Assembly: GCF_023238445.1 (NCBI RefSeq)
Contig: NZ_CP096658.1
Span: forward strand, 2,170,001-2,234,000
Origin: Halorussus gelatinilyticus
GTDB lineage: Archaea > Halobacteriota > Halobacteria > Halobacteriales > Haladaptataceae
DNA: 64,000 bases
Direction: 5' to 3'
Each line of letters begins with the position of its first letter. Within the stretch, counting starts at the first letter, position 1. The notes beneath the pieces were generated by a model. That model was not told the DNA's origin, searched no databases, and worked only from the letters and a program-made list of their open reading frames with translations. The position numbers and the translations under genes are program-made. Below, piece after piece: positions 34,215 through 42,741 of the stretch.

Positions 34215-35603
34215 TCAGAGGTAGTCGAACTCGCGGCCGGCGTCGGTCCCGTAGCCCTCTCGCTCGTGTGCCCACTCGAAGGGGTGTTCGTCGCGGCGCT
34301 CGGCGAGGAACTCCACGATTCGGTCGGCCACGTCGTTTCCGTAGAGGTTCGGTCCCGCGGCCATCCGTCGGCGGGTCTCGTCGTCCTCGTAGACGTGTTC
34401 GACCATCTCGCGTACGAAGCGCCCCGAAATCGGCGGGACGAGCAGGTTGGTGTTCGCGTCGAAGACCGTCTCGGGTCGGTCGGTGTTGAACCGCAGGGTG
34501 AAACACAGCGCCTCGTCGATGTGGTTCAACTCCTCTTGCATGCTCCCGGAGTCGGTCACCTCGGCGAAACACTGACCGGATTCGAGGAACTCGTAGACGT
34601 GGGCGTGCTTCTTCCAGAGGCCGGTGAACAGGAAGTTGTCGTTCCCGTCGGCGAGTTCGAGGAGTTTCTCGCGGAGACCGTACTCCCGGAGTGCGACCTC
34701 GGTCGCGTTCAGTTCCACGAAGTTGACGTTGTGGCCGTCCTCCACGAGACCGACCACCGCGTCCACGATACTCTCGAAGCGCTCGGGCAGGAGGTTCGCC
34801 CGCCTGTGTACGTCCACCCGAATCCAGTCGTCGCGCTCCTCCAGTACGGGGTACACGTCGAAGACGCTCTCGTCTACGTCGGCGTCTTTCTTCATCTCGA
34901 TGGCGTCCACTACGGAGTTGCCGACGACCGGAATTCGCTCGCGGCCCGCGACCGACTCGGGGTACCCCTCGTCGCGGAGGTGGTCGCGGTTGAGTTCGGT
35001 CGGCGCGAAGTGGTAGAGCGAGGCCGCCGACCCGACGAACGTGTCGTACTGCTCGGGGAACGGTTCGGCGCGGTTGCGCTCCCACTCGCCGTCCCACTGC
35101 CGGGCGACGACGGTCGCGGGGTCGGCGTCCGCGTCGAGCGAAACGGGTGCCATCCCGCGGAGTCCCGCCTCGTTGTGGGCGACGCGCTGGTTCGTGGCGA
35201 ACAGCCACGCCTGCGGGACGACCCCCGCCGCCAGCGTGTCGCCGTGGACTATCGGCAGGACGGTCGTGTCGGGATAGCGGTCGTCCAGCACCTCCGCGAA
35301 TCGCTTTATCCGGGTCATGACCTGCGCGGTCTTCTCCGAGAGGTCGCCGCGAATCCCGAGGTCCACGGCGACGCGCTCCTCGATGCCGTACTCCGCGAGA
35401 CCGTGACCCAGCAAGTCGTCGTAGTGCTGGCCCGTGTGCAGGACGAAACACGGCAGGTCGCGCTCGTCGGCCGCGGGGACCAGCGGCGCTTGCTTGTAGA
35501 AGTCCGGTTTGGTGGCGGTCACGACAGCCAGAGCGTAGTCGCCCCGCTCCATCTGGGTGGCGAGGCGGTCGTCGTGTATCTCCATCTCCGTCGGTTCGCT
35601 CAT
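34215..35603 (-). CDS. UDP-N-acetylglucosamine 2-epimerase family protein
   Basis: A 462-residue GT-B-fold enzyme of the WecB type, which converts UDP-GlcNAc to UDP-ManNAc for glycan building. Visible marks are the N-terminal VVTATKPDFYKQAPLV, LHTGQHYDD, VHGDTLAAG near residue 122, VDVHRRANL near 265 and CFAEVTDSGSMQEELNHI (the Glu/Ser UDP-binding loop) near 345. At 462 residues it is longer than typical bacterial enzymes (about 375), with extra length before and around the HxR segment, so the actual sugar may differ. It is divergent from the Rieske gene. It may serve surface-glycan synthesis with the nucleotidyltransferase at 39014. Confidence 0.82.
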   Translation of the reverse strand: MSEPTEMEIHDDRLATQMERGDYALAVVTATKPDFYKQAPLVPAADERDLPCFVLHTGQHYDDLLGHGLAEYGIEERVAVDLGIRGDLSEKTAQVMTRIKRFAEVLDDRYPDTTVLPIVHGDTLAAGVVPQAWLFATNQRVAHNEAGLRGMAPVSLDADADPATVVARQWDGEWERNRAEPFPEQYDTFVGSAASLYHFAPTELNRDHLRDEGYPESVAGRERIPVVGNSVVDAIEMKKDADVDESVFDVYPVLEERDDWIRVDVHRRANLLPERFESIVDAVVGLVEDGHNVNFVELNATEVALREYGLREKLLELADGNDNFLFTGLWKKHAHVYEFLESGQCFAEVTDSGSMQEELNHIDEALCFTLRFNTDRPETVFDANTNLLVPPISGRFVREMVEHVYEDDETRRRMAAGPNLYGNDVADRIVEFLAERRDEHPFEWAHEREGYGTDAGREFDYL

Positions 35604-35691
35604 CGTGTCAGACGTTCAGACGACCCCGGTTAGTAGCTTCTCATCTCCGAACGGAAGCGTTCTTGAGTACCGACCGACTACCGGCGAGTCG

Positions 35692-36105
35692 ATGGACGAG
35701 GACAGCGCGATTTCGGACGTGACCGAGGTCCCCGCCGACTCGACGCTCCTGTTCACTGTCCGGGACGGCTTGGACGAGCGCGAGGCTATCCTGACGAGAA
35801 ACAGCGAGGGCGAGGTGACTGCATTCGAGAACTACTGCCAGCACTGGACCGACGTGCGACTCGACAGGGGGAGCGGCGCGACCAAGCGCGACGGCGAACT
35901 TGTTTGTGGCAAGCACGGCGCGCTCTTCGAGGCAGATTCGGGCTGTTGCACCTACGGTCCCTGCGAGGGCGCGGTCCTCGAAGAGGTCGCGGTGGCCGTC
36001 GAGAACGGCACGGTCTATCTCACCGACGACGACTACGAGTTCGTGGAACTCGGCTCCACCAAGGAGTACGACCTGTCCTCGAACCGCTCCTTGGGTTTCG
36101 ATTGA
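35692..36105 (+). CDS. Rieske [2Fe-2S] protein
   Basis: A 137-residue soluble Rieske-type electron carrier. The cluster ligands are CQH near residue 46 (NYCQHWTDV) and CGKH near 70 (LVCGKHGALFEADSG), matching C-X-H and C-X2-H with a 21-residue spacer. A further CCTYGPC just after the second box gives three extra cysteines that could form a disulfide. No signal or membrane helix is visible, so it is not the cytochrome bc type and more likely belongs to a small ferredoxin or oxygenase-type system. No oxygenase subunit lies nearby. Confidence 0.88.
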   Translation: MDEDSAISDVTEVPADSTLLFTVRDGLDEREAILTRNSEGEVTAFENYCQHWTDVRLDRGSGATKRDGELVCGKHGALFEADSGCCTYGPCEGAVLEEVAVAVENGTVYLTDDDYEFVELGSTKEYDLSSNRSLGFD

Positions 36106-36118
36106 AACTTTTGTTGCT

Positions 36119-36149
36119 GGAGAAATCGCGGCGAAACCGCGGTTTCTCC
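36119..36149. terminator. 13-base stem-loop behind the Rieske gene
   Basis: Starting 14 bases past the Rieske stop, ggagaaatcgcgg (36119-36131) pairs with ccgcggtttctcc (36137-36149), one wobble, loop cgaaa. The following ctgacaaactttta is T-rich. This is a plausible transcription or mRNA-stability end, though intrinsic hairpins are not obligatory in archaea. Confidence 0.5.
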
Positions 36150-36173
36150 CTGACAAACTTTTACGAAAATCGC

Positions 36174-36194
36174 CGTCAGAGCGAAGCTCTGACG
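36174..36194. repeat. Nine-base palindrome with a three-base loop
   Basis: cgtcagagc (36174-36182), loop gaa, gctctgacg (36186-36194). It has the same shape, including the gaa loop, as the palindrome at 32516-32536, but different stem letters. Confidence 0.5.
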
Positions 36195-36277
36195 AGCAGT
36201 CGGTGACTCGGTTCCCGGTGACACTGCGGTCACTTCGGTTTCTCGCTTACGGTCGGAACGCCGGTACTCACGGCACC

Positions 36278-36367
36278 CAAACCGCGCCAGCGCCGCAAAC
36301 CACAACAGCGCCGCAAACCACAACAGCGCCGCAAACCACAACAGCGCCGCAAACCGCGCCAGCGCCG
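36278..36367. repeat. 18-base tandem repeat, five copies in a symmetric order
   Basis: Five exact-length 18-base units run without gaps. Copies 1 and 5 (36278-36295, 36350-36367) both read caaaccgcgccagcgccg; copies 2-4 (36296-36349) read caaaccacaacagcgccg. It lies between the Rieske gene and the HTH/Zn-ribbon gene, which converge. Plus-strand frame reads as repeated Thr/Ala/Pro/Gln but has no start or promoter. Confidence 0.75.
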
Positions 36368-36381
36368 TAACTGTAACCTCT

Positions 36382-36675
36382 TCACCCGATTCTGAATTCG
36401 GGTTCCTCGATGGCCTCGTTCTTGCAGTCGGGGCACCGCGACGGGCGGTTAGCCGGGTCGTCGAAGTCGCTGAAACCGCACTCCCGACACTCCGGGGGCG
36501 CGACAAGCAGTTGCTCGTCGTCGCCGGCCGACAGCGACTGCGCGACGTGGCGGACGTGGTCGATGGCGGCGCTCGCGGTCACGTCGAACTCGACGGCCAG
36601 CGCGCTCGGCGAGGCGGCCGTCTCGCGGAGGTGGGCGGCGATTCGCTCGCGGGTGGTCTCGTCGGCCTCACGCAT
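36382..36675 (-). CDS. HTH plus zinc-ribbon transcriptional regulator
   Basis: A 97-residue predicted DNA-binding protein. Residues 1-60 form a winged-helix-like domain (TTRERIAAHLRETAASPSALAVEF, ASAAIDHVRHVAQSL). Residues 62-90 are a rubredoxin-type zinc ribbon, C-X2-C then C-X2-C (CRECGFSDF and CPDCKNE). This matches a small archaeal family with an HTH fused to a Zn ribbon whose target genes are not known. Minus-strand TATA-like ggttatattc (36697-36706) precedes ATG 36675 by the usual distance. It is divergent from the PAS-GAF-BAT regulator. Confidence 0.85.
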   Translation of the reverse strand: MREADETTRERIAAHLRETAASPSALAVEFDVTASAAIDHVRHVAQSLSAGDDEQLLVAPPECRECGFSDFDDPANRPSRCPDCKNEAIEEPEFRIG

Positions 36676-36696
36676 GCAGTTGCGTCGCCGCTGGTC

Positions 36697-36706
36697 GAAT
36701 ATAACC
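36697..36706 (-). promoter_or_regulatory. TATA-like box for the HTH/Zn-ribbon gene
   Basis: Minus-strand ggttatattc lies 22-31 bases before ATG 36675, in the 89-base region shared with the divergent PAS-GAF gene. Confidence 0.5.
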
Positions 36707-36764
36707 CTTTCCCGCGGGGGTGGCTTTATGTACTCGGGGTGACTAATTTCCTGCGGACTGCCGC

Positions 36765-38393
36765 ATGAGTGAACCTGACACACGAACGCCGCTCCCCGAG
36801 TACACTCGGCAACTGGAGGCTATCGTCGAGAGCAGTACCGACGCCATCCTCGTCAAGGACGTCGAGGGGCGGTACCGGTTCGCCAACGAGGCCGCGGCGG
36901 AGTTCCTCGGTCGCGACGCCGACGACCTGATCGGCAAGACCGACCGCGAACTCTTCGGCGAGGAGACCGCCGCGGAACTTCGGGACCACGAACGCACCGT
37001 CCTCGACGGCGAGGAGACCGCAACCTTCGAGGAGTCGCTTCCGATGGACGACGGCGAGCGCGTCTTCGAGACGACGTGTTCACCGTACTACGACCGCGAG
37101 GGCGACCTCGCCGGGACCGTCTCCATCTGCCGGGACGTGACCGAGCGGACGGTCCGCGAGCGCACGCTCGAAGACCAGCGCGACGAGTTGGCGACCCTCG
37201 ACCGCATCAACGAGGTCTCTCAGGGGATAATCCGGGCGCTCATCGGCGAACCCGGCCGCGAGGAGATAGCACAGGCGGTCTGTGACCGGCTCGTGGAGAC
37301 CGAACTCTACCAGACGGCGTGGGTCGGCGAACCCGACCCCGCCAACGAGAAGATGGCCGACGTCGTCGGCGCGGGACTGAACGACGAGATTCGCTCGCTC
37401 GTCGAGATAATCGACGCGAGCGAGGGGAGCGGCGAACCCGCGGCCATCGCCTACCACGAGGGCGAACCGCAGGTCATCGACGACGTGGAAAACGACGAGA
37501 CGCTCCCGCCGGAGATGCAGCGAGGCCTGCTCGACCTCGGCTACTACTCGGGCATCATCGTCCCGATTCGGTACGGCGACACGACCTACGGTCTGCTCGG
37601 CGTCGGAACCGAACGCAGGTCGGCGTTCAGCCAGCGCGAGGTGGACGCCTTCGACGTGTTGGGCGACGTCATCGGTTTCGCCATCGGCGCGGTCAAACAC
37701 CGACGACTCGCGCTGTCGGACACGGTGGTCGAACTCACCTTCCGACTCACCGACAGCGACTCCTTCTACGTCGCCGCCTCCGAGCAGTTGGGCTGTACCC
37801 TCCGACTCGAAGGCATGGCCGCGGGTCCCGACGGGAGCCTCCTGTTCTACGACGCGGTTTCCGGCGTGGACTCCGAGGCCGTCTTCGAGTTCGCCGAGGA
37901 CTGGGACGCCATCGAGAACGTCCGCCTCGTCAGCGACCACGGCGACGAGGCGCTGTTCGAGTTCACGGTCACGGGGTCGTCGGTCGTGCTGACCCTCTCG
38001 GAGTTCGGCGCGAAGACCAAAGACGCGACCAGCGAAGGCGGCGAGGCGACCGTCGTCGCGGAACTCCCCTCGGACGCCGACGTTCGGAGCGTGGTCGAGC
38101 GCGTCCGGGCGAAGTACCCCGGCGCCGAACTCGTCGCCAAGCGCGAGACCGAACGGGACTTCCAGTCGGCCCGCGAGTTCCGGCGGGACTTCGACCAGCG
38201 ACTCACCGACGCACAGCGGACCGCGCTCCGGGCCTCCTACTTCGCGGGCTACTACGAGTGGCCCCGCGACAGCACCGCCGAGGACGTGGCCGAAGCGCTC
38301 GGCGTCTCATCGCCGACGTTCCACCAGCACATCCGGAAGGCGCAGCGCGAACTCCTCGGCGCGTTCTTCGACCGAAACGGCGACCGACCCTAG
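36765..38393 (+). CDS. PAS-GAF-BAT regulator (bacterio-opsin activator HTH type)
   Basis: A 542-residue soluble sensor and regulator. Residues about 12-130 form a PAS domain (IVESSTDAILVKDVEGRYRFANEAAAEFLGRD in pieces), about 145-310 a GAF domain (RNG-like PIRYGDTTYGLLGVG), about 320-465 the beta-rich BAT/GAF-associated domain, and 475-530 the C-terminal HTH_10 (LTDAQRTALRASYFAGYYEWPR, then EDVAEALGVSSPTFHQHIRKAQREL). No heme or flavin-binding cysteine is evident, so the signal is unknown. It should sense a small ligand or redox state and control promoters by its HTH. A shorter relative is at 60523. Confidence 0.92.
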   Translation: MSEPDTRTPLPEYTRQLEAIVESSTDAILVKDVEGRYRFANEAAAEFLGRDADDLIGKTDRELFGEETAAELRDHERTVLDGEETATFEESLPMDDGERVFETTCSPYYDREGDLAGTVSICRDVTERTVRERTLEDQRDELATLDRINEVSQGIIRALIGEPGREEIAQAVCDRLVETELYQTAWVGEPDPANEKMADVVGAGLNDEIRSLVEIIDASEGSGEPAAIAYHEGEPQVIDDVENDETLPPEMQRGLLDLGYYSGIIVPIRYGDTTYGLLGVGTERRSAFSQREVDAFDVLGDVIGFAIGAVKHRRLALSDTVVELTFRLTDSDSFYVAASEQLGCTLRLEGMAAGPDGSLLFYDAVSGVDSEAVFEFAEDWDAIENVRLVSDHGDEALFEFTVTGSSVVLTLSEFGAKTKDATSEGGEATVVAELPSDADVRSVVERVRAKYPGAELVAKRETERDFQSAREFRRDFDQRLTDAQRTALRASYFAGYYEWPRDSTAEDVAEALGVSSPTFHQHIRKAQRELLGAFFDRNGDRP

Positions 38394-38452
38394 CTGTTTA
38401 GGTCCACTGTTCTTTGTGGTCGGGTAGAAAGTATTCGTCGGCGCGCCGCAAC

Positions 38453-38857
38453 ATGAGTAACGAACACGCATCGACGGGAGGAGAGGGGGCAACGATGGAC
38501 GGGAACCCGTCCGTTTCCGACCAGCAAACAGTAGTCGCGGACTTGGACGAACTTTTCGAAGTCCTCGCGGACGGGAACCGTCGTCGGCTCCTCGGCTACT
38601 TCGACGACAACGCCGACGACGTTGCGGCGTTTTCTGACCTCGTCGAACACGTCGCCGACGAGTCAGTCGCGGTATCGAACGACGACCACAAGCGAGTCGC
38701 AGTGAAGCTCCATCACACTCATCTGCCGAAGTTGGAGGACGCGAACCTCGTGGAGTACGACCCGCGAAGCGAGACGGTCCGATACCGAGGCGGCCCGGCC
38801 GTCGGCGAGTGGGTCGAGATGGCCCGCGCCTACGAGTCGGGGTCGGACCACTCGTAA
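38453..38857 (+). CDS. DUF7344-type winged-helix protein
   Basis: A 134-residue protein whose residues about 28-115 form a predicted winged-helix domain: DELFEVLADGNRRRLLGYFDDN, then HKRVAVKLHHTHLPKLEDANLVEYDPRSETVRYRG in pieces, the usual recognition and wing region. It belongs to a haloarchaeal-only family of putative transcription regulators (DUF7344). The first 28 residues are a flexible, polar extension. It starts 60 bases after the PAS-GAF-BAT gene on the same strand and may be co-transcribed with it. Confidence 0.8.
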   Translation: MSNEHASTGGEGATMDGNPSVSDQQTVVADLDELFEVLADGNRRRLLGYFDDNADDVAAFSDLVEHVADESVAVSNDDHKRVAVKLHHTHLPKLEDANLVEYDPRSETVRYRGGPAVGEWVEMARAYESGSDHS

Positions 38858-39013
38858 CTGATTCTACCACCGCCGTTTGCCGTCGGACGACCGAACCCGG
38901 GTTCCGCCTGCCAAGACCGCGTTCCGCCTGTCGGGACCGACCGTTCCCGACGCCAGCGGCGACCAATCGCGGAAATGAAAAAGGACTTACCGCGCGGGGC
39001 CGACGCTCGTCGT

Positions 39014-39982
39014 ATGAAAGCCGTCGTTCTTGCGGGCGGGTACGCGACGCGACTCTGGCCGATTACGAAGCACCGCCCCAAGATGTTCCTGCCGGTCGGT
39101 GACTCGACGGTCATCGACCAGATATTCGCAGAACTGGAAGCCGACGACCGCATCGACGAGGTGTACGTCTCTACCAACGAGCGGTTCGCCGAGGACTTCC
39201 GGGACCACCTCGCGGAAAGCGAGTTCGACAAGCCGCGCCTCACGGTCGAGGACACGACCGAGGAGGACGAGAAGTTCGGCGTCGTCGGCGCGCTCGCCCA
39301 ACTGTTCGACCGCGAGGACATCACCGAGGACACCCTCGTCATCGCGGGCGACAACCTCATCAGTTTCGGCGTCAGCGACTTCGTGGACTTCTTCCAAGAG
39401 AAGGATTCGCCGACGCTCGCGGCCTACGACGTCGGGTCGCGCGAGCGGGCCAAGTCCTACGGACTGGTCGAACTCGACGGCGACGAGGTCGTGGACTTCC
39501 AAGAGAAGCCCGACGACCCCAAGAGCACGCTGGTCTCCATCGCCTGCTACGCCTTCACCGCCGAGACCATCCCGCTGCTGGAGGAGTACCTCGAAAGCGG
39601 CAACAACCCCGACGAACCGGGCTGGTTCGTGCAGTGGCTCCAACAGCGCGATTCGGTGTACGCCTACACCTTCGACGAGGCGTGGTTCGACATCGGGACG
39701 CCCGAGAGCTATCTGGAGGCGGTCGGCTGGAAACTCGACGGCGAGAACCAGATTGCCGACTCCGCGACGGTCGAGAACACGACGCTCGGCGACAACGTCC
39801 ACGTCATGCCGCGCGCGGAGGTCGTCAATTCGAGCGTCAACAACTCCATCGTCTTCCCGAACGCGACGATTCGGGACTGCGACATCCGCGACTCCATCAT
39901 CGACGAGAAGACCCGCGTCGAGAACATGGATTTGGCGGGCGCGCTCATCGGCGCGCACACACAGATTCTGAACGGGGAGTAG
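39014..39982 (+). CDS. Sugar-1-phosphate nucleotidyltransferase
   Basis: A 322-residue enzyme that joins a sugar-1-phosphate to a nucleotide for glycan synthesis. The N-terminal signature is MKAVVLAGGYATRLWPITKHRPKMFLPV in pieces, with the Gly-rich loop, active-site Arg and Lys. FQEKPDDPKSTLVSIACYAF lies near 160-180 and WFDIGTPESYLEA near 225-237. The last 80 residues are a left-handed beta-helix of hexapeptide-like repeats (DSATVENTTLGDNVHVM and after) that could mediate oligomer formation. dTDP-, GDP- and UDP-specific members look alike, so the nucleotide is not assigned. Confidence 0.92.
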   Translation: MKAVVLAGGYATRLWPITKHRPKMFLPVGDSTVIDQIFAELEADDRIDEVYVSTNERFAEDFRDHLAESEFDKPRLTVEDTTEEDEKFGVVGALAQLFDREDITEDTLVIAGDNLISFGVSDFVDFFQEKDSPTLAAYDVGSRERAKSYGLVELDGDEVVDFQEKPDDPKSTLVSIACYAFTAETIPLLEEYLESGNNPDEPGWFVQWLQQRDSVYAYTFDEAWFDIGTPESYLEAVGWKLDGENQIADSATVENTTLGDNVHVMPRAEVVNSSVNNSIVFPNATIRDCDIRDSIIDEKTRVENMDLAGALIGAHTQILNGE

Positions 39983-40000
39983 AACGCTCTTTCCCTCGGT

Positions 40001-40570
40001 TTACTCGCAGTACCGCGCCGCCATCGACAGGCCGAACTCCTCGACGTTGTCGGGGACGATTCCCTTCGCCGTGTAGAGGTCCGGTTTGTAGAGCAGTTCC
40101 TTCGTCACGCCGTACTCCTCGCGGAGGTGGTCTCGAACTCGGTCCACGTCGCGTTTGGCGAAGTAGTTGGGCGTGTAGACGGTTATCATGTACTCGTCGT
40201 ACATCGGCAGGTTCTCGTAGCCGAACCCGGTCATCGCCTTCGCGGCCCAGAGAACCTCGTCGGCCGCATCCGCGACGAGTTCCGGCCACAGTTCCTCGAT
40301 TCGCTCGGCCGACCCAGTGAGTTGCCACTTGCCGATGAACTTCGCTTCGTCAAGCGCCTCCCGGTCGAGTTCCCGGACCGCCTCGTCGGAACCGACCGCG
40401 ACGTCTTCCGCGGGCGGCAGGTTCTCGGCGGTCGTCTCCTCCGGAAACGGTACGTCGTGGCGCTCGAAGTAGCCGTCACCGGCGACGTTCGGCGAGTCGC
40501 TGACGGCCTGACTCCGGAGCCAGTAGGTCTCTTCGTCGGTGATGTCGGTCGGGGACTTGTCGAGCGTCAT
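40001..40570 (-). CDS. DUF1917 / Bles03-family protein
   Basis: A 189-residue protein resembling the DUF1917 (Bles03) family, an alpha/beta fold of unknown function found in archaea and eukaryotes. The best match is the stretch EAKFIGKWQLTGSAERIEELWPEL (about 72-95), then the VLWAAKAMTG and MITVYTPNYFAKRDVDRVRDHL strands and helices, and the end YKPDLYTAKGIVP. There is no signal or membrane segment. It converges with the nucleotidyltransferase, 18 bases apart. Its physiological role is unknown. Confidence 0.75.
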   Translation of the reverse strand: MTLDKSPTDITDEETYWLRSQAVSDSPNVAGDGYFERHDVPFPEETTAENLPPAEDVAVGSDEAVRELDREALDEAKFIGKWQLTGSAERIEELWPELVADAADEVLWAAKAMTGFGYENLPMYDEYMITVYTPNYFAKRDVDRVRDHLREEYGVTKELLYKPDLYTAKGIVPDNVEEFGLSMAARYCE

Positions 40571-40688
40571 ACCACAACCAGAAACGGGTCCATCGTCAAC
40601 CTTGGCCGCGGACCGAAAGTAAACTCGAACGACTCTCTCGCCGGGTCTTACGGCGTTTCGTCACGTCTCGCCTCCTTCGTCTCTCGGA

Positions 40689-41252
40689 CTACTCCCGAAC
40701 GCCCAGATACACCTCTTGTCCCTCGAACTCGCCGCCACGCAGGAGATAGAGGACGTGGGCCACCGTGCGGTGGTTTCCGTCTGCGACGTAGGCCGGGTCG
40801 TCGCCCTCTTCGAGGACGACGAGTCGGCTCTCGGGTCCTCCGTCCTCGATGTCGTCGGCGAGTTCCACCACCTCTTCGAGGTCCTTGCTCGTCTCGGACT
40901 CCAGCGCCGCTACGTCGTCGGCATCGCGGATTCGCTCGGCGATACTCTCGACGCGATTGTCGTCGGCGAGTCCGCGCCACCCCTGCTCGGGTTCGCCGAC
41001 GACGACCCGGAGGTCCCGCAGCGCCGCCTCCGAGAGGTCGGCTCGGTACCAGTCGGCCGGTTCGGGTGTGAACACGCGCTCGGCGATGGGCTTGCGCTCG
41101 AAGAGTTCCTCGCGGAGCGCAGGTTCGGTGTCGAGCGCGTCGGGGTCCGGGTCGCCCTCCTCGTCTTCGATTTCCTGGTCGAGCCAGTAGCGCATCACCT
41201 GCTCGGGGGAGACCGGTTCGGGGTCGTCGCGGAGACGGTCTCGAATGGTCAT
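40689..41252 (-). CDS. ParB-like domain protein, uncharacterised
   Basis: A 187-residue acidic protein. The C-terminal part carries the motif AYVADGNHRTVAHVLYLL (about 157-174), the DGNHR box of ParB-like and sulfiredoxin-like folds that bind or hydrolyse a nucleotide. The N-terminal two thirds (RYWLDQEIEDEEGDPD, ERVFTPEPADWYRADL) match nothing I recognise. It is not placed near a ParA gene or centromere-like repeats, so chromosome partition is unlikely. It precedes a membrane protein gene in the opposite-end position on the same strand. Function unknown. Confidence 0.6.
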   Translation of the reverse strand: MTIRDRLRDDPEPVSPEQVMRYWLDQEIEDEEGDPDPDALDTEPALREELFERKPIAERVFTPEPADWYRADLSEAALRDLRVVVGEPEQGWRGLADDNRVESIAERIRDADDVAALESETSKDLEEVVELADDIEDGGPESRLVVLEEGDDPAYVADGNHRTVAHVLYLLRGGEFEGQEVYLGVRE

Positions 41253-41292
41253 GGGTGAGGTCGAAGGCGACCCACGGTCAGAAGGGTTGTGG

Positions 41293-41799
41293 CTATTCCT
41301 CTCGCGGGTCCTCGGGCGTGAACCAGTCGGCGAGTCCGCCGGGGTCCGGTTCGCGGTGCGCCCAGAACCGGGACCACTCGACGGCGAGCATCGCGGCGAC
41401 GACGACGAGCGCGTAGCAGAACGCGATGACTCCCCCGGTCAACACCGTGTCGAACACCGCCGGGCCGAAGGCCTCGCGTATGGCGAGGAGCAGGAGGACG
41501 CCGAACACGTGCAGGAGCAGTACCACGGCGCTCACGAACACGATGATTCGAATCGGGATTTCCAGCACCATGTGGACCGACAGTTCCTCGTACCGGCGCT
41601 TCTCGAAGAACTCGCGGCGTATCTCGACGAGTTGCGAGAGGACGATGCCCGAGGCGGCCAACAGCACGGTCGGGGAGACCGCCGACGCGACCTCCCAGTC
41701 GAGGACGAGGACGCCGCCGAGCGGCAGGAGGTTCGAGGCGAGGACGGGAACGAACTCGCGGCAGTCGGCCGGCGCGTCCGGTCGCTGGTCGGAGTCCAT
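41293..41799 (-). CDS. Four-helix membrane protein, DUF6498-like
   Basis: A 168-residue integral membrane protein with about four hydrophobic helices: ASNLLPLGGVLVLDW (about 21-36), SAVSPTVLLAASGIVLSQL, IPIRIIVFVSAVVLLLHVFGVLLLL (about 82-106) and VIAFCYALVVVAAMLAVEW (about 127-145). It ends in a charged tail. It resembles haloarchaeal DUF6498-type proteins but the match is not secure. The gene lies between the ParB-like protein and the Dph6-like gene, all on the minus strand with short gaps. Confidence 0.6.
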   Translation of the reverse strand: MDSDQRPDAPADCREFVPVLASNLLPLGGVLVLDWEVASAVSPTVLLAASGIVLSQLVEIRREFFEKRRYEELSVHMVLEIPIRIIVFVSAVVLLLHVFGVLLLLAIREAFGPAVFDTVLTGGVIAFCYALVVVAAMLAVEWSRFWAHREPDPGGLADWFTPEDPREE

Positions 41800-41856
41800 C
41801 GAACTGACGTGTTCGACAGCGGTCGATAAGCGTACTGTTCTCCCGCCGCCCGGCGG

Positions 41857-42627
41857 TCACTCGCCGAGTCGCGCGTCCGTAATCCGCAGGGTTCCGCGCG
41901 TCCCGTCCCACTCCGTCTCGTACTCCAGCTCGATGGGTCGGTCCATGTGCGGACCGTCGGTCACGAGCGTCTCGAACTCGCCGCCCTCGCCGAGGATGTG
42001 GACGCCGTGGCTCTCGTGCAACTCCTCTAGCTCGGCGATGGCTTCCCTATCCAGCGTCCGCCCGAGCCACGGCTCGTCCAGTCCGTAGGCCGCGACCCGG
42101 ATGATGGTAATCTCGAAGCCCGCGTCGAGCATCGCGTCGGCGAGTTCGCGGGGGTCCTCCTGCCAGAGCGGCGCGAACACCTCGGCGTCGAGTCGGTCGG
42201 CCATCGCCTCGATGCGGGAGGTCTGGTACTCGCTCTCGACCGCGCCCGCCGTCACGCCAGCGAGACCGCCCGGCAGTTCGGAACCGAGTTCTCCCAGCGC
42301 GGCCTCCAACGGTCGGAGTTCCGCGTCGCCCTGCGCGCCCGACTCCTCGGCGTCCTCGGCCCCGAAGTCGTCCGGTTCGACCTCCACGAGCGGGATACCG
42401 ATGCTCTCGGCGGCGAGCGAGGCGAGGCGCGTCGCCGGGACGTGGTACATGTAGGAGTCGCCCTCCGGGTGGACGGTGACGAGTCGGGACACGTCGAGAC
42501 CCGCCTCGAGGGCCCGGTAGAGCGCCCACGACGAGTCCTTGCCGCCCGAGAAGAGGCTGACCCACGAGCCGTCGCCCGCGGCGTCGGCGGCAGGCACGTC
42601 GTCGGTCGTACCGGTGTCTTCGGTCAT
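41857..42627 (-). CDS. Diphthine--ammonia ligase (Dph6 type)
   Basis: Last step of diphthamide synthesis on elongation factor 2: ATP-dependent amidation of diphthine. The 256-residue protein has the N-terminal PP-loop SLFSGGKDSSWALYRAL near residues 24-40, VHPEGDSYMYH, AGAVESEYQTSRIE near 130 and the family's C-terminal GVHILGEGGEFETLVTDGPH near 213-232. The first 20 residues are an acidic tail. The ATP-PPase motifs and the GEGGEFE box distinguish it from tRNA thiolases. Confidence 0.9.
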   Translation of the reverse strand: MTEDTGTTDDVPAADAAGDGSWVSLFSGGKDSSWALYRALEAGLDVSRLVTVHPEGDSYMYHVPATRLASLAAESIGIPLVEVEPDDFGAEDAEESGAQGDAELRPLEAALGELGSELPGGLAGVTAGAVESEYQTSRIEAMADRLDAEVFAPLWQEDPRELADAMLDAGFEITIIRVAAYGLDEPWLGRTLDREAIAELEELHESHGVHILGEGGEFETLVTDGPHMDRPIELEYETEWDGTRGTLRITDARLGE

Positions 42628-42741
42628 GACGGTGTATCGGAAGCCTCCGGGTTTAGGTCCGACGGATTCGGTCTCCTCGCCCTACAGATGAGTGGAGGAC
42701 GCTCTACGGAGGAACTTTCTCGAAGCAGTACCGAGACTCCC

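Noticed and set aside
35900-36370. Thr/Ala/Pro repeat protein ending in the 18-base repeat array
   Set aside because: The frame overlaps the Rieske gene in another register and has no start signal; the apparent peptide repeats are a by-product of an 18-base DNA repeat.
40689-41252. Chromosome-partition ParB
   Set aside because: Only the DGNHR box is shared; there is no HTH or ParA neighbour.
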